From assembly GCA_945925985.1 (NCBI GenBank), contig CAMELV010000022.1:1-57998 (forward strand): 57,998 nt of DNA. The letters are read 5' to 3'. The position numbers were made by a program, and so were the translations under genes. The DNA is from Comamonas sp. lk (GTDB lineage: Bacteria > Pseudomonadota > Gammaproteobacteria > Burkholderiales > Burkholderiaceae_C). Shown piece by piece: positions 9,669 to 19,855 of this stretch. The notes under the pieces are model-generated. The model was not told where the DNA came from. It ran no database searches and worked only from the letters and a program-made list of their open reading frames with translations. The first letter of the stretch is position 1. Every line of letters starts with the position of its first letter.

Positions 9669-11237
9669 ATGCCCATGACCAACGCCCCATCCTCCCCCAA
9701 CCCGGCCACGGGCAACCTGTATTTCGCCCTGCGCACGGCGTTTCCAGCCGATCTTGACAGCGTGGCCGTCGAAACCGACCACGGCCTGCACTACAGCTGG
9801 CGCGACCTGGACCGCGCCAGCGCCATGCTGGCCAACCTGCTGGTGTCCTTGCAGCTGCCCGAGGGGGCCCGGGTGGCGGTGCAGGTCGAAAAGTCGGTCG
9901 AGGCGATGCTGCTCTACTTGGCCACGCTGCGCGCCGGTCTGGTATTTTTGCCCTTGAACACGGCTTATCAGAGTGCGGAAATCCAGTATTTCATTGACAA
10001 CGCCGAGCCGGCGGTGGTGGTTTGCACTGGCAAAAACTTCGGATGGGTCAGCAAAATCGCCTTTCAGGCTGGCACCCGGCATGTGTTTACCCTCAACGAC
10101 GACCGCACCGGCTCGCTGCTGGTCCGTGCCGCCCACTGCGCCGACCATCAGGTTCTTATGCCGCGCCGCGCCGACGACTTGGCGGCCATTCTGTACACCA
10201 GCGGCACCACCGGCCGCAGCAAGGGCGCCATGCTGACGCACGGCAACCTGCTCAGCAACGCCCAGGTGCTCAAGACCAGCTGGGGCTGGCGCAGCGCGGC
10301 CGAGGGCGGCGATGTGCTGATCCACGCCCTGCCGATTTTTCATGTGCACGGCCTGTTTGTGGCCATCCATGCGGCACTGCTCAATGGCAGCAAGATGATC
10401 TGGCTGGCCCGCTTCGAGCCGCACCAGGTGCTGGCGGCCATGCCTCGCGCCACGGTGTTCATGGGCGTGCCCACCCTGTATGTGCGGCTGTTGGCCGAGC
10501 CTGGCCTCACTACCGAGGTGGCGCGCGGCATGCGCTTGTTCATCGCTGGCTCGGCCCCGCTGCTGATCGAGACCTTCACCGAGTGGCAGCGCCGCACTGG
10601 CCACACCATCCTGGAGCGCTATGGCATGAGCGAGACCGTCATGCTCACCTCCAACCCCTACCTCGCCAGCGCGGGCGAACGACGCGGCGGCACGGTGGGT
10701 CGACCGCTGCCCGGCGTGCGCCTGCGTGTGATGAGCGACCAGGGCCAGCCTGTGTCCATGGGTGAGACGGGTGGCATAGAGGTGGCTGGCCCCAACGTGT
10801 TCAAGGCTTACTGGCGCATGCCGGAGAAAACCGCCGAAGAATTCAGTGCTGATGGCTTTTTCAAGACTGGCGACGTCGGCCGCATCGATGCCGACGGTTA
10901 TGTCACGATCGTCGGGCGCAGTAAAGACCTGATCATCAGTGGCGGCTACAACGTCTACCCGGCCGAGATCGAGGGCTACATCAACGAGTTGTTGGGCGTG
11001 GCCGAAAGTGCTGTGATCGGCGTGCCGCACGCCGATTTTGGTGAGGTCGGGCTGGCGCTGGTGATCGCCAAGCCGGGCGCAGCGCCAGAGCCTGCGGCCA
11101 TCTTGGCCATCCTGAAAGACCGGCTGGCCAATTTCAAGGTGCCCAAGCAGTGCCTGCTGGTGCCAGAGTTGCCGCGCAATGCGATGGGCAAGGTGCAAAA
11201 AAATTTGTTGCGGCAACGCTATGGCGCTCCCGGCTAA
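9669..11237 (+). CDS. matB: malonyl-CoA synthetase (malonate-CoA ligase)
   Basis: This 522-residue AMP-forming acyl-CoA synthetase has the P-loop-like [11 protein letters not shown] near residue 175. It also carries [17 protein letters not shown], whose surroundings resemble those of MatB enzymes, and a hinge with [20 protein letters not shown]. The catalytic lysine is in [11 protein letters not shown] near the C-terminus. It would convert malonate, CoA and ATP to malonyl-CoA in the cytoplasm. The neighbouring Bug-type binding protein fits a malonate uptake and activation route, but no malonyl-CoA decarboxylase is present here. Another short dicarboxylate or acyl substrate remains possible. 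The 3' end abuts the histidine kinase gene. Confidence 0.83.
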   Translation: MPMTNAPSSPNPATGNLYFALRTAFPADLDSVAVETDHGLHYSWRDLDRASAMLANLLVSLQLPEGARVAVQVEKSVEAMLLYLATLRAGLVFLPLNTAYQSAEIQYFIDNAEPAVVVCTGKNFGWVSKIAFQAGTRHVFTLNDDRTGSLLVRAAHCADHQVLMPRRADDLAAILYTSGTTGRSKGAMLTHGNLLSNAQVLKTSWGWRSAAEGGDVLIHALPIFHVHGLFVAIHAALLNGSKMIWLARFEPHQVLAAMPRATVFMGVPTLYVRLLAEPGLTTEVARGMRLFIAGSAPLLIETFTEWQRRTGHTILERYGMSETVMLTSNPYLASAGERRGGTVGRPLPGVRLRVMSDQGQPVSMGETGGIEVAGPNVFKAYWRMPEKTAEEFSADGFFKTGDVGRIDADGYVTIVGRSKDLIISGGYNVYPAEIEGYINELLGVAESAVIGVPHADFGEVGLALVIAKPGAAPEPAAILAILKDRLANFKVPKQCLLVPELPRNAMGKVQKNLLRQRYGAPG

Positions 11238-11247
11238 ACTGGTGCTA

Positions 11248-12768
11248 ATGAGTCCCTTGCTTGCCGATCAGGTGCAGGCCGCGTTTGGTGCGGCCCCGCC
11301 GGCGTTGAGGGTCTTGCTTGAGGGGTTAGGGGCCCAAGCGTTGACCGGTGCGCTTGGTTCGGATGCGGCGCAAGTGCTGGGGGGATTGGGCGACTTTTTG
11401 GCCCAAGTGGATGCCGCATACACCGCCAGCGAGCAGGCCGCCCAGGCACATCGGGCGCAGGCTCACGAGCGTGAGGCTGGCCTGCTGCGGGAACTGCGCC
11501 AGGCCGTTGAAGTTGCTGAGCTGGCCCAACGTGCGAAGGCGGATTTTCTGGCCAATATGAGCCATGAGATTCGCACCCCGATGAATGGTGTCATTGGCAT
11601 GACAGAACTGGCCCTGGCGACGGCGCTGGACGAGGAGCAGCGCGACTACCTGACGATGGTCAAATCGTCCTCGGAGTCCTTGCTCAAAGTCATCAATGAC
11701 ATCTTGGAATTTTCAAGGATCGAGTCAAGCCACATCCTGCCCGAAAAAGTTCCTTTTAATCTGGGTGTTGTTGTAGGAGACGCGGTCAAGCGACTGGCTG
11801 CTACAGCCCGTGCCAAGGGCTTGACGCTGGTGTGTGAACTCGACACCACGATCCCACAAGCCGTCCTGGGAGACCCTGGGCGGCTGGCGCAAGTGCTGAA
11901 TAATCTGATCGGCAATGCGATCAAGTTCACCCACCAAGGTGAAGTCGTCCTGAGCCTGGACTCAGTCTCTGGCAATGACAGGCGTCAGGAGGTCCAGTTC
12001 ACGGTCCAGGATACCGGGATAGGCATTCCATCGGCCAAGCTGAATTCGATTTTTGACCCGTTCGCGCAAGAAGATGGCTCGATTACCCGCCGTTATGGCG
12101 GCGTCGGTTTGGGCCTCACCATTTCGGCCCGCCTGGTCGAGGCCATGGGAGGTCAGATCAGGGTGGCCAGTGAAGTCGGCAAAGGTAGTCAATTTCATTT
12201 CTCCGTGACGCTGGAGCGTGATCGCCGGGGTACGGCGAAGCCTACTGACACTGCCGCGCTGGTGGGACTACGCGTTCTGGTCTTGGTCGCCCATGTCGCC
12301 AGCCGGCGGGCGATTTCCCGGGTGCTCACTGGCGTTGGCGTCTTGGCGAAAGAGGCGGCTTCGGTCGAAGAGGTCGTCACGCTGCTGGGGCCGGAACCCC
12401 GGCACCCGCCCGCTTTTGACCTGATCCTGACCGATATCCTTGGCCCGGCGCTGGAGAGCTCGAGCAGGGCGGGCCACTTGCAGAGGCTGGTGCAGTGTGA
12501 CGGGGTCCCCGTGGTCTTGCTCACATCAGACGCGGTAGGCAGTCATGCCCGAGACGCAGCAGCCGAAGGTTTTGCCGATCGCCAGCCCGGAATCCACCTC
12601 GGTGGGTGTCGGCGCTGCCCCGCAGTTCGGACTCGACGTGTTGTTGGTCGAGGACCAAGTCGTCAACCAGAAGCTTGCCGTCACTTTGCTGCGGCGTTGG
12701 GGGCACCAGGTGACGCTGGCCGTCGATGGCCAGCAAGCCTTGGCGCTGTTGGCGCAGCGTCGTTTTGA
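11248..12768 (+). CDS. soluble hybrid histidine kinase, 5' part (frame lost near the 3' end)
   Basis: No membrane segment or signal is visible. A coiled-coil-like region (about residues 50-110) leads to the HisKA box [15 protein letters not shown], then a HATPase domain ([12 protein letters not shown] and [10 protein letters not shown]). A degenerate receiver domain follows: it keeps DLILTD but has lost the acidic pair at its start (VLVLVAHV). After about 12540 the frame shadows the downstream gene, so the last 75 or so residues (Arg- and Pro-rich) are unlikely to be native. The intact ancestor probably continued into the receiver and HPt domains read at 12545-13411 in another frame. The start at 11248 was chosen 10 bases after matB; an ATG at 11221 is also in frame. 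Confidence 0.72.
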   Translation: MSPLLADQVQAAFGAAPPALRVLLEGLGAQALTGALGSDAAQVLGGLGDFLAQVDAAYTASEQAAQAHRAQAHEREAGLLRELRQAVEVAELAQRAKADFLANMSHEIRTPMNGVIGMTELALATALDEEQRDYLTMVKSSSESLLKVINDILEFSRIESSHILPEKVPFNLGVVVGDAVKRLAATARAKGLTLVCELDTTIPQAVLGDPGRLAQVLNNLIGNAIKFTHQGEVVLSLDSVSGNDRRQEVQFTVQDTGIGIPSAKLNSIFDPFAQEDGSITRRYGGVGLGLTISARLVEAMGGQIRVASEVGKGSQFHFSVTLERDRRGTAKPTDTAALVGLRVLVLVAHVASRRAISRVLTGVGVLAKEAASVEEVVTLLGPEPRHPPAFDLILTDILGPALESSSRAGHLQRLVQCDGVPVVLLTSDAVGSHARDAAAEGFADRQPGIHLGGCRRCPAVRTRRVVGRGPSRQPEACRHFAAALGAPGDAGRRWPASLGAVGAASF

Positions 12769-13411
12769 CCTGGTACTGATGGATGTGATGGTGCCGGTGA
12801 TGGACGGCCTGGAGGTGACGCGCCGTTTTCGCGCCACTGAACTGGGGTTGCGCACGCCCATTGTGGCCATGACCGCGGGAGCTGTGCAAGGCGACCGCGA
12901 CATGTGCCTGGCGGCTGGTATGGATGACTATGTGGCGATGCCCATCGACATCGCCCAATTACAAGCCATGCTGCGACGCCATTCCCCCCGGCCAACCTTG
13001 CAGGTGTGGCAAGCTGAGGCACTCGTCCGGGTCGAAGCAGCGCAAAGCCAGGCCGAACCGAGCGGCTTTGACTATGCGGCCGCGCTGGCTCAAGTCGACC
13101 AAGATGTGGTGGAGATCATTAGCGACACCTTTGTGGCTCAGTGGCCGATTGATCTTTTGAAGATGCAGCAGGCGATCGCCAAGCGGGACCTGCAACCCTT
13201 GTTGCACACGGCCCATGCGCTCAAAGGCATCCTCGCCATGTTTGGCGCCACCCCGCCGATCGAATGGGCCCGTCAGATCGAATTGCTGGCGGCTAACAAC
13301 GAGCACAGCGGCGTCGACCACCTGATGGTCGCCCTCACGCGTGAGGTGACAAGCCTGCTGGCTGCCTTGGTCAGCACCGGCCGTTGCGTCGCAGCGGAGG
13401 CTCGGCCATGA
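12545..13411 (+). CDS. receiver-HPt protein, 3' part of the split hybrid kinase
   Basis: This 288-residue frame begins with a linker, then a complete receiver domain: LLVEDQ supplies the acidic pocket and [13 protein letters not shown] the phospho-acceptor Asp. A C-terminal HPt domain carries the phosphotransfer histidine in [19 protein letters not shown] in this frame at about 12536 means a fused reading must switch frame after it. The protein could still be made separately from the ATG at 12545 as a phosphorelay module. It overlaps the HD-GYP regulator gene by an ATGA junction, so coupled translation and a kinase-to-HD-GYP relay are likely. Confidence 0.75.
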   Translation: MPETQQPKVLPIASPESTSVGVGAAPQFGLDVLLVEDQVVNQKLAVTLLRRWGHQVTLAVDGQQALALLAQRRFDLVLMDVMVPVMDGLEVTRRFRATELGLRTPIVAMTAGAVQGDRDMCLAAGMDDYVAMPIDIAQLQAMLRRHSPRPTLQVWQAEALVRVEAAQSQAEPSGFDYAAALAQVDQDVVEIISDTFVAQWPIDLLKMQQAIAKRDLQPLLHTAHALKGILAMFGATPPIEWARQIELLAANNEHSGVDHLMVALTREVTSLLAALVSTGRCVAAEARP

Positions 13412-14445
13412 CGCCGAAGGTCTTGATTGTTGATGACTCCGAGATCAACCTGGTTCTTTTTGACACCCTGATCAAGAAGCTCGGCGGTTGTGAGCCGGTG
13501 ACCTTTCTGGATTCACAGGCTGGATTGGCTTGGGCGCAAACCCATGAGGTCGACTTGGTGATTGTGGATTACATGATGCCTGCGCTGGATGGCATCGAGT
13601 TCATCCAGCGCTTGCGCCAGACGCCGAGCAAACAGGCCGTACCGATCTTGATGATCACTACCAACGAGCAAAAGCAGGTGCTTTACGAGGCGCTGGACGC
13701 TGGCGCAACTGATTTTCTGACCAAGCCGATTGACCGCATCGAGTTCCTGGCACGGGTTAAAAACATGCTCGCGCTGAGCGAGAGCCGCCGACAGCTGGCG
13801 GACCGGGCTGCTTGGCTGGCCGATGAGGTCCGCAAGGCGACGGCCGATATCCTGGAGCGAGAACGCGAGACCGTGGTGCGCCTGTCAAAGGCCGCCGAAT
13901 ACCGCGACCCCGAAACCGGTGCGCACATTCTTCGCATGGCGCATTACGCTGCCCTGATCGCCCGCGGCATGGGCCTGCCCGAGGCGGACCAGGAGTTGCT
14001 GCTTCTCGCCGCACCGCTGCACGATGTCGGCAAGGTCGGCATACCAGACGCGATCTTGCTGAAGCCCGGTCGTCTAGGCCCGGATGAGCTTCACATCATG
14101 AAAAAACATGCAGAGTATGGCCATCAGATCCTGGACGGCAGCCTGTCCCGGGTGTTGCAGGCTGGCGCCATCATTGCCTGGACTCACCACGAAAAATTTG
14201 ATGGCACGGGTTACCCCAGGGGTCTTCAGGGCCATGATATTCCTGTGTTTAGCCGGATTGTGGCGGTGGCCGATGTCTTCGACGCGCTCACATCACAGCG
14301 GCCTTACAAAACCGCCTGGGCGTTGGAACCGGCGATGCAGCACATCCAGGCCGGTGCCGGAACCAGCTTTGACCCAGACTGTATTGCCGCATTGCTCAGT
14401 GAATGGGACAACGTCCTGGCTGTACGCGAGCGCTTTGCGGACTAG
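13408..14445 (+). CDS. response regulator with HD-GYP domain (probable c-di-GMP phosphodiesterase)
   Basis: This 345-residue RpfG-type protein has an N-terminal receiver (LIVDDSEIN, VIVDYMMPALDG, and the conserved Lys in FLTKPI). A helical linker leads to an HD-GYP domain. The metal and signature residues are seen in HILRMAHYAA, LHDVGKVGIPD, KKHAEYGHQIL and HHEKFDGTGYP. HD-GYP domains hydrolyse cyclic di-GMP, so phosphorylation by the upstream kinase probably tunes c-di-GMP level. The start at 13408 overlaps the preceding stop (ATGA), with GGAGG a few bases upstream. A paralogous module lies at 49019-50119. Confidence 0.88.
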   Translation: MTPKVLIVDDSEINLVLFDTLIKKLGGCEPVTFLDSQAGLAWAQTHEVDLVIVDYMMPALDGIEFIQRLRQTPSKQAVPILMITTNEQKQVLYEALDAGATDFLTKPIDRIEFLARVKNMLALSESRRQLADRAAWLADEVRKATADILERERETVVRLSKAAEYRDPETGAHILRMAHYAALIARGMGLPEADQELLLLAAPLHDVGKVGIPDAILLKPGRLGPDELHIMKKHAEYGHQILDGSLSRVLQAGAIIAWTHHEKFDGTGYPRGLQGHDIPVFSRIVAVADVFDALTSQRPYKTAWALEPAMQHIQAGAGTSFDPDCIAALLSEWDNVLAVRERFAD

Positions 14446-14464
14446 CCCTGAGCCCGGCGGGTTG

Positions 14465-14908
14465 CTAGCGCAACACCAGCACCGGAACCTGTGAGTGTGT
14501 GAGCACCTGTTGCGTCTCGCTGCCCAGCAGCAAACGTTTCACGCCACGGCGGCCGTGTGAGGCCATCACGATCAGGTCGCACTTCTGTTTTTTAGCTGCA
14601 GCGATGATCGCGTCAGACACCAGATCTGACTTCACGGTGATCGCGCGGGTTTTGACCCCCTTGGCTTCTGCCGATTTCTTCACGGCATCAACTACCCCTT
14701 GAGCCGCCTCAGTCCACTGCTTTTCAATGCGGCTTACCTCGGCCGCCTGCAGCGCCAGGCCACCTTCGAAATAGCTTTGGGGATACCGCGCGACCACCTT
14801 GATGACCACCAACTCGGCATTGGCGAGCGCGGCCAGGGCGATGGCGTGGCTGACGGCCTTTTTGGACAGGGTTGAGCCATCGGTGGCAACAAGAATTTTT
14901 TGGTACAT
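14465..14908 (-). CDS. uspA: universal stress protein, UspA family
   Basis: This 147-residue single-domain Usp begins MYQKILVATDGS and ends with the ATP-binding type signature MASHGRRGVKRLLLGSETQQVL followed by VPVLVLR. Such proteins are small cytoplasmic dimers linked to stress and energy-limitation survival. The gene is divergent from ccoI, and an FNR-type box at 14967-14980 is centred 65 bases before its start. This is compatible with induction under low oxygen, as known for several usp genes in other proteobacteria. It is convergent with the HD-GYP gene, with about 20 bases between them. Confidence 0.9.
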   Translation of the reverse strand: MYQKILVATDGSTLSKKAVSHAIALAALANAELVVIKVVARYPQSYFEGGLALQAAEVSRIEKQWTEAAQGVVDAVKKSAEAKGVKTRAITVKSDLVSDAIIAAAKKQKCDLIVMASHGRRGVKRLLLGSETQQVLTHSQVPVLVLR

Positions 14909-14966
14909 GGGTCGGTCTTTGGGGCTTTTGAAAGTTGTAGCTTAGGCCGACCAACCGGCGCTGACC

Positions 14967-14980
14967 TTGATCTTCGTCAA
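14967..14980. promoter_or_regulatory. FNR/ANR-type box between uspA and ccoI
   Basis: TTGATCTTCGTCAA fits the FNR consensus TTGAT-N4-ATCAA with one variant base and forms a dyad. It lies in the divergent gap between uspA (start 14908) and ccoI (start 15017) and could serve both promoters. Matching boxes are found upstream of ccoN and hemN in this window. Confidence 0.72.
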
Positions 14981-15016
14981 TTAAACCCAAGTGCCGACCC
15001 GGTAGGCTCGTCCACC

Positions 15017-17368
15017 ATGTCTTCCATCAATCCCGTCATGTCCGTTATTGACCGATTGCCAGCCAGCGGCACCGCCTCAAGCGCGATCGCAGAGGGGCCC
15101 AATGCCGACTGGCGCATTCTGGACGACGTGCAGGAGTGGTCGGCTTTCAGCCGACCAGCACCCGGCTCGGAACCCTGCTGGGAGTCGAGCGTTGTGATCG
15201 AGGGCATGCATTGCGCCGCCTGCGCTTTGACGGTGGAGGATGCGCTGCGCGCCGTGCCGGGTGTGCTGCGGGCAGAGGTCAGCGCCGCCAGCCATCGGGC
15301 CCGGGTGCTGTGGTCAGCAGAGCGGGTGCAGCCCTCGGGCTGGATGCAGGCGGTGCAGGCTGCTGGTTATCGGGCCGTGCCGGCGAACGACGCTCAAGCC
15401 TGGGCCCGGCGACTGGCCGAATCGCGCACGGCCTTGTGGCGGTTGCTGGTCGCCGCCCTTTGCATGATGCAGGTCATGATGTATGCCTACCCGGCTTACG
15501 TGGCCGCCCCCGGTGATTTGTCCGCCGAAATGTCGCAGCTGCTGCGCTGGGCCTCCTGGGTGCTGACGCTGCCCGTTCTATTGTTCTCTTGCGGGCCGTT
15601 TTTCAGCAGCGCGCTGCGTGATCTGGCCCAGCGCCGTATGAGCATGGACTTACCGGCGGCTCTGGGCATGCTGATCACCTTTGGTGTCAGCAGCGCCGGC
15701 ACCTTTGATCCTGATGGCATCTTTGGCGCTGAGGTCTATTTTGATTCGTTGACCATGTTTGTGACCTTTTTGCTATTCGGACGCTGGCTGGAAACACGCC
15801 TGCGCGACCAGACCGCCGGCGCGCTTGAAGCCTTGATGAATCGTTTGCCTGACAGCGTGGCGCGCCTTACACCTCAGGGCGACTTCGAACGGGTGCCGGT
15901 ACGCCGCTTACAGCCCGGTGATGTGATTCAGGTTCGGCCCGGTGAGGCCTTTGCCGCCGATGGCGAGTTGCTGTTGGGCGAGACCCGGGTGGACGAATCG
16001 CTGCTGACGGGCGAGTCCTACCCGGTGCAGCGAGGGCCTGGCGCTGCGGTGATCGCCGGCAGTCACAACTTGTTGTCGGTCGTGCAGGTGCGGGTGACCC
16101 AGGTTGGTCCGGACACGCGCTACGCCCGCATCGTGGCCCTGATGGAGAGCGTCTCGGCCAGCCGGCCCAGGTTGGCCCGACTGGCCGACCGCCTGGCTCG
16201 GCCCTTTTTGCTGTCGGTACTGGTTGCTGCTGCTTTGGCCTGCGCTTATTGGTGGCGGCAGGATCCGGGCCATGCGCTCATGGTGGCGGTGGCGGTGTTG
16301 GTCGTGACCTGTCCTTGTGCGTTGTCGCTCGCCACGCCGGCGGCCATGCTGGCGGCCGCTGGTGCCTTGGCACGGCGCGGGGTGTTGGTACGCCGGCTCG
16401 ACGCCTTTGAGGCGCTGGCCACGGTGGACACGGTGATGTTCGACAAGACAGGCACGCTCACCCGCGATGGTCTTGCGCTGGCGGGCACCCAGGTCCGTGC
16501 CGGAATGACGGGGGCGCTGGCGTTGGCCCAAGCGGTGGCGCTGGCCCGGCATTCGCTGCATCCGGCGTCACGCGCGTTAATGGCGGCATTCACCAGCCAG
16601 CAAACTTCGGCAAGCCCTACCGACTGGCTGGCATTGGCCGTCACCGAAACCGCAGGCGGCGGTGTCTCAGCCCGGGTGGGTTATGCGCCTGAGGGGCGAG
16701 ACGCCATTGAGATGCGGCTGGGCTCAGCCGCATTCTGTCGATTGGTGCAGCCAGAGAGTAGCCTGATGCAGGTCTTTTTGGCGGATGCCCAAGGCTGGCT
16801 GGCGACATTCGACTTGCAGGAGGACCTGCGACCTGACGCCCGCGCCACCGTGCAGGCCCTGGCGGCGGCTGGGATCTCGGTTCACCTGCTGTCAGGTGAT
16901 CGGCCCCTCGCGGTGGCCCGAGTGGCCCAATCGCTTGGCATTGCGTCCCATGCCGGCGCTTGTACGCCGCAGCACAAGCTTGACTTTTTGCGAGGGGCCC
17001 AGCAGTCGGGTCGCCGGGTGGCGATGGTTGGCGACGGCCTCAACGACGGCCCGGTGCTGGCGGGCGCCCAGGTCTCCTTCGCCTTTGGTCAGGCGGTCCC
17101 ACTGGCGCAAGCCAAGGCCGACTTTGTGGTGCCCGGTAGCCAACTGCTCGCCGTAGCGCAGGCCCTGCTGCTGGCGCGGCGCACCGTGCGCGTCGTGCGC
17201 CAGAACCTGGCCTGGGCGGCCCTGTACAACGCGGTTTGCGTGCCACTGGCGGTGGCGGGTCTGATGAGTGCCTGGGTCGCTGGGCTGGGCATGGCCCTCA
17301 GTTCCCTTTTGGTGGTCCTCAATGCGCTGCGCCTCGCCGGCAAAACGCCGGAGCAGACGCACAGCTGA
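15017..17368 (+). CDS. ccoI: cbb3 oxidase assembly copper-translocating P-type ATPase
   Basis: This 783-residue P1B-type ATPase of the CcoI/FixI/CopA2 group exports copper for assembly of the CuB centre of cbb3 oxidase. In order it has an N-terminal heavy-metal domain with GMHCAAC, four hydrophobic segments, the actuator motif TGES, CPCALSLATP in the metal-conducting helix, DKTGTLT with the phosphorylated Asp, and GDGLNDGPVL. Two final helices follow. The Met at 15017 was taken as start; if transcription begins 41 bases after the FNR box, the in-frame Met at 15038 is an alternative. It overlaps ccoS by one base. Confidence 0.92.
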   Translation: MSSINPVMSVIDRLPASGTASSAIAEGPNADWRILDDVQEWSAFSRPAPGSEPCWESSVVIEGMHCAACALTVEDALRAVPGVLRAEVSAASHRARVLWSAERVQPSGWMQAVQAAGYRAVPANDAQAWARRLAESRTALWRLLVAALCMMQVMMYAYPAYVAAPGDLSAEMSQLLRWASWVLTLPVLLFSCGPFFSSALRDLAQRRMSMDLPAALGMLITFGVSSAGTFDPDGIFGAEVYFDSLTMFVTFLLFGRWLETRLRDQTAGALEALMNRLPDSVARLTPQGDFERVPVRRLQPGDVIQVRPGEAFAADGELLLGETRVDESLLTGESYPVQRGPGAAVIAGSHNLLSVVQVRVTQVGPDTRYARIVALMESVSASRPRLARLADRLARPFLLSVLVAAALACAYWWRQDPGHALMVAVAVLVVTCPCALSLATPAAMLAAAGALARRGVLVRRLDAFEALATVDTVMFDKTGTLTRDGLALAGTQVRAGMTGALALAQAVALARHSLHPASRALMAAFTSQQTSASPTDWLALAVTETAGGGVSARVGYAPEGRDAIEMRLGSAAFCRLVQPESSLMQVFLADAQGWLATFDLQEDLRPDARATVQALAAAGISVHLLSGDRPLAVARVAQSLGIASHAGACTPQHKLDFLRGAQQSGRRVAMVGDGLNDGPVLAGAQVSFAFGQAVPLAQAKADFVVPGSQLLAVAQALLLARRTVRVVRQNLAWAALYNAVCVPLAVAGLMSAWVAGLGMALSSLLVVLNALRLAGKTPEQTHS

Positions 17369-17505
17369 TGGACATCCTGTACTTGCTCATCCCGCTGTCA
17401 GTGATGCTGGTTTTTTTCATCCTGGGGGGGCTGTGGTGGGCCATTCACCGCGGTCAATTTGAGGACATCGAAGGCGAGGGTGAACGAATTTTGAAGGACC
17501 CGTGA
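17368..17505 (+). CDS. ccoS: cbb3 oxidase maturation protein CcoS
   Basis: This 45-residue protein has one membrane helix ([20 protein letters not shown]) followed by the family hallmark [22 protein letters not shown]. CcoS is required for incorporation of haem and copper cofactors into cbb3 oxidase. Its ATG shares a base with the ccoI stop (TGATG), indicating coupled translation. It ends 18 bases before the FNR box that serves ccoN. Confidence 0.9.
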   Translation: MDILYLLIPLSVMLVFFILGGLWWAIHRGQFEDIEGEGERILKDP

Positions 17506-17522
17506 CCGTATATGGCCGACGG

Positions 17523-17536
17523 TTGACATGCGTCAA
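17523..17536. promoter_or_regulatory. FNR/ANR-type box upstream of ccoN
   Basis: TTGACATGCGTCAA is a perfect TTGAC/GTCAA dyad centred at 17529.5, about 64 bases before the ccoN ATG. With the usual spacing, transcription would start near 17571. The same half-sites occur upstream of hemN and the 44.5-kb operon. It implies that ccoNOQPGH has its own oxygen-responsive promoter separate from ccoIS. Confidence 0.82.
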
Positions 17537-17593
17537 ATCAGGAGAGTGCGTTCCGCAACACACTCCGTTTCAGCGAATCAAGAAGGGGTGAAT

Positions 17594-19033
17594 ATGGTTT
17601 TTGGAAACGCGCAGGCAAGCACCTACAACGACCAGGTGGTGCGGCAATTTGCCATCATGACGGTGGTCTGGGGCGTGGTGGGCATGCTGGTCGGCGTGAT
17701 CATCGCTGCGCAACTGGCCTGGCCAGAGCTCAATTTCGGCATTCCCTGGCTCAGCTATGGGCGCTTGCGTCCACTGCATACCAATGCGGTGATCTTTGCC
17801 TTTGGCGGTTGCGGTCTGTTTGCGTCGGCCTACTATGTGGTGCAGCGCACCTGCCATGTGCGCCTGTTCAGTGACAAGCTGGCGGCCTTTACTTTCTGGG
17901 GATGGCAACTGGTGATTCTCGCGGCTGCTGTTTCATTGCCTCTGGGCTACACCCAAGGTAAGGAATACGCAGAATTGGAGTGGCCGATCGACATTCTGAT
18001 CACGCTGGTCTGGGTCTCGTTCGCGGTGGTGTTTTTCGGTACGGTGGGCACGCGCAAGGTACGCCATATCTACGTGGCCAATTGGTTTTTTGGCGCCTTC
18101 ATCATCGCCGTGGCCTTGCTGCACCTGGTCAATAGCGCGGCCATGCCGGCCGGGTTCATGAAGTCCTACTCGGCCTATGCCGGGGTGCAGGACGCGATGG
18201 TGCAGTGGTGGTACGGCCACAATGCGGTGGGCTTCTTTTTGACTGCCGGCTTCCTGGGCATGATGTACTACTTCATCCCCAAGCAGGCCGAGCGCCCGGT
18301 CTACAGTTACCGCCTGTCCATCGTGCACTTCTGGGCGTTGATCTTCACCTACATGTGGGCGGGCCCGCACCACCTGCACTACACCGCCTTGCCCGACTGG
18401 ACGCAGTCGGTTGGCATGGTGTTCTCACTGATTCTGCTGGCGCCAAGCTGGGGCGGGATGATCAATGGCGTCATGACCCTGTCGGGCGCCTGGCACAAGC
18501 TGCGTGACGACCCGATCCTGCGCTTTTTGATCGTGTCGTTGTCCTTCTATGGCATGAGCACCTTTGAAGGCCCAATGATGTCGATCAAGACCGTCAACGC
18601 GCTGAGCCATTACACCGACTGGACGGTGGGCCATGTGCATTCCGGCGCCCTGGGTTGGGTCGGCCTGGTCACCATGGGCAGCATGTACTACCTGATCCCG
18701 CGTCTGTTTGGCCAGAGGCAGATGTACAGCGTCAAAGCCATTGAGGTGCATTTTTGGACCGCCACCATCGGCATCGTGATTTACATCGCGGCCATGTGGA
18801 TTGCCGGGGTGATGCAGGGCCTGATGTGGCGTGCTGTCAATGCCGACGGGACCCTGACCTACACCTTTGTGGAGTCGGTCAAGGCGAGCTACCCCTTCTA
18901 TGTGCTGCGCCTGATCGGCGGCTTGTTGTACCTTGCCGGCATGCTGATCATGCTGTGGAACGTACTCAAAACTGCGACCAACGGCCGCTCAGTCAATGTG
19001 ACTATTCCGGCGGTTGCTGCCGCCCACGCCTGA
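17594..19033 (+). CDS. ccoN: cytochrome c oxidase cbb3-type, catalytic subunit I
   Basis: This 479-residue polytopic membrane protein holds the low-spin haem b and the haem b3-CuB centre that reduces oxygen. Histidine-bearing segments typical of CcoN are visible: [41 protein letters not shown] and [14 protein letters not shown]. The start at the Met of MVFGNAQAS is preceded by AGAAGGGG; earlier in-frame Met codons overlap the promoter region. It is the first gene of the ccoNOQP operon and follows a perfect FNR-type box. Confidence 0.95.
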   Translation: MVFGNAQASTYNDQVVRQFAIMTVVWGVVGMLVGVIIAAQLAWPELNFGIPWLSYGRLRPLHTNAVIFAFGGCGLFASAYYVVQRTCHVRLFSDKLAAFTFWGWQLVILAAAVSLPLGYTQGKEYAELEWPIDILITLVWVSFAVVFFGTVGTRKVRHIYVANWFFGAFIIAVALLHLVNSAAMPAGFMKSYSAYAGVQDAMVQWWYGHNAVGFFLTAGFLGMMYYFIPKQAERPVYSYRLSIVHFWALIFTYMWAGPHHLHYTALPDWTQSVGMVFSLILLAPSWGGMINGVMTLSGAWHKLRDDPILRFLIVSLSFYGMSTFEGPMMSIKTVNALSHYTDWTVGHVHSGALGWVGLVTMGSMYYLIPRLFGQRQMYSVKAIEVHFWTATIGIVIYIAAMWIAGVMQGLMWRAVNADGTLTYTFVESVKASYPFYVLRLIGGLLYLAGMLIMLWNVLKTATNGRSVNVTIPAVAAAHA

Positions 19034-19046
19034 AGGAGACAACACC

Positions 19047-19670
19047 ATGGCCAACAACACAGGCGGCGGTTTGTCGCATGAAAAAATCGAGACCAGCAAC
19101 TTTCTGATGATCGTGCTGATCCTGCTGGTTCTGCTGGTGGGCGGGTTGGTGGAGATCGTGCCGCTGTTCTTCCAGAAGTCCACCACTGAGCCGGTCAAGG
19201 GCCTGCAGCCTTACACCGCGCTGCAGCTGGCGGGGCGTGACATCTACACCCGAGAAGGTTGCTACAACTGCCACTCGCAGATGATTCGGCCGTTTCGTGC
19301 GGAGACCCTTCGCTACGGCCATTACTCGGTCGCGGGTGAATTTGTCTACGACCACCCGTTCCAGTGGGGCAGCAAACGTACAGGGCCTGACCTGCACCGT
19401 GTCGGCGGCAAGTACAGCGACCAGTGGCAGCGCGATCACCTCAATAATCCGCGCGACTTGGTGCCCGAATCCAACATGCCTGCCTACCCGTGGCTGTTGA
19501 AGAATGCCGTGGACGCCGACACCATGCCCGCCCACATGCGGGCGCTGCGAACCGTGGGCGTGCCCTATACCGACGACCAGATCAGCAAATCAGTCGCCGA
19601 ACTGCAGGGCAAAACCGAAGTTGACGCGGTCATCGCGTATCTACAGGTGCTTGGCACCTTGGTCAAGTAA
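19047..19670 (+). CDS. ccoO: cbb3 oxidase subunit II, monohaem cytochrome c
   Basis: This 207-residue protein has an N-terminal membrane anchor (about residues 15-35) and a periplasmic cytochrome domain with one haem motif, [13 protein letters not shown]. The downstream [11 protein letters not shown] supplies the probable axial Met. CcoO passes electrons from CcoP to CcoN. An AAGGAGA site precedes the ATG 13 bases after ccoN. Confidence 0.94.
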   Translation: MANNTGGGLSHEKIETSNFLMIVLILLVLLVGGLVEIVPLFFQKSTTEPVKGLQPYTALQLAGRDIYTREGCYNCHSQMIRPFRAETLRYGHYSVAGEFVYDHPFQWGSKRTGPDLHRVGGKYSDQWQRDHLNNPRDLVPESNMPAYPWLLKNAVDADTMPAHMRALRTVGVPYTDDQISKSVAELQGKTEVDAVIAYLQVLGTLVK

Positions 19671-19686
19671 GCCGGAGGCGCCAAAA

Positions 19687-19830
19687 ATGGACTTTGATGT
19701 CAACACCCTGCGTGCCATGGCCACTGTGCTCAGTTTCATGACCTTCATTGGTATCGTGGTCTGGGCCTATTCACGCCGCAATGCGGCTGATTTCGAAGAG
19801 GCTGCCCGGCTGCCCTTCGAGCAGGACTGA
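19687..19830 (+). CDS. ccoQ: cbb3 oxidase small subunit CcoQ
   Basis: This 47-residue protein has a single membrane helix (FMTFIGIVVWAYSRR), a cytoplasmic tail NAADFEEAARLPFEQD and the expected CcoQ position between ccoO and ccoP. It is thought to stabilise the complex. The start was set by homology; a longer reading upstream runs inside ccoO. Confidence 0.87.
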   Translation: MDFDVNTLRAMATVLSFMTFIGIVVWAYSRRNAADFEEAARLPFEQD

Positions 19831-19855
19831 GCGCGCTAGCCAAAGGAAAACACCC

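Noticed and set aside
9537..11216. 559-codon open frame antisense to matB
   Set aside because: Composition is that of a shadow frame (His, Gln, Gly rich), with no motif, and it is entirely covered by matB.
12538..12640. Programmed ribosomal frameshift in the split kinase
   Set aside because: I see no heptameric slippery sequence or strong downstream structure; a mutation or sequencing error is simpler.
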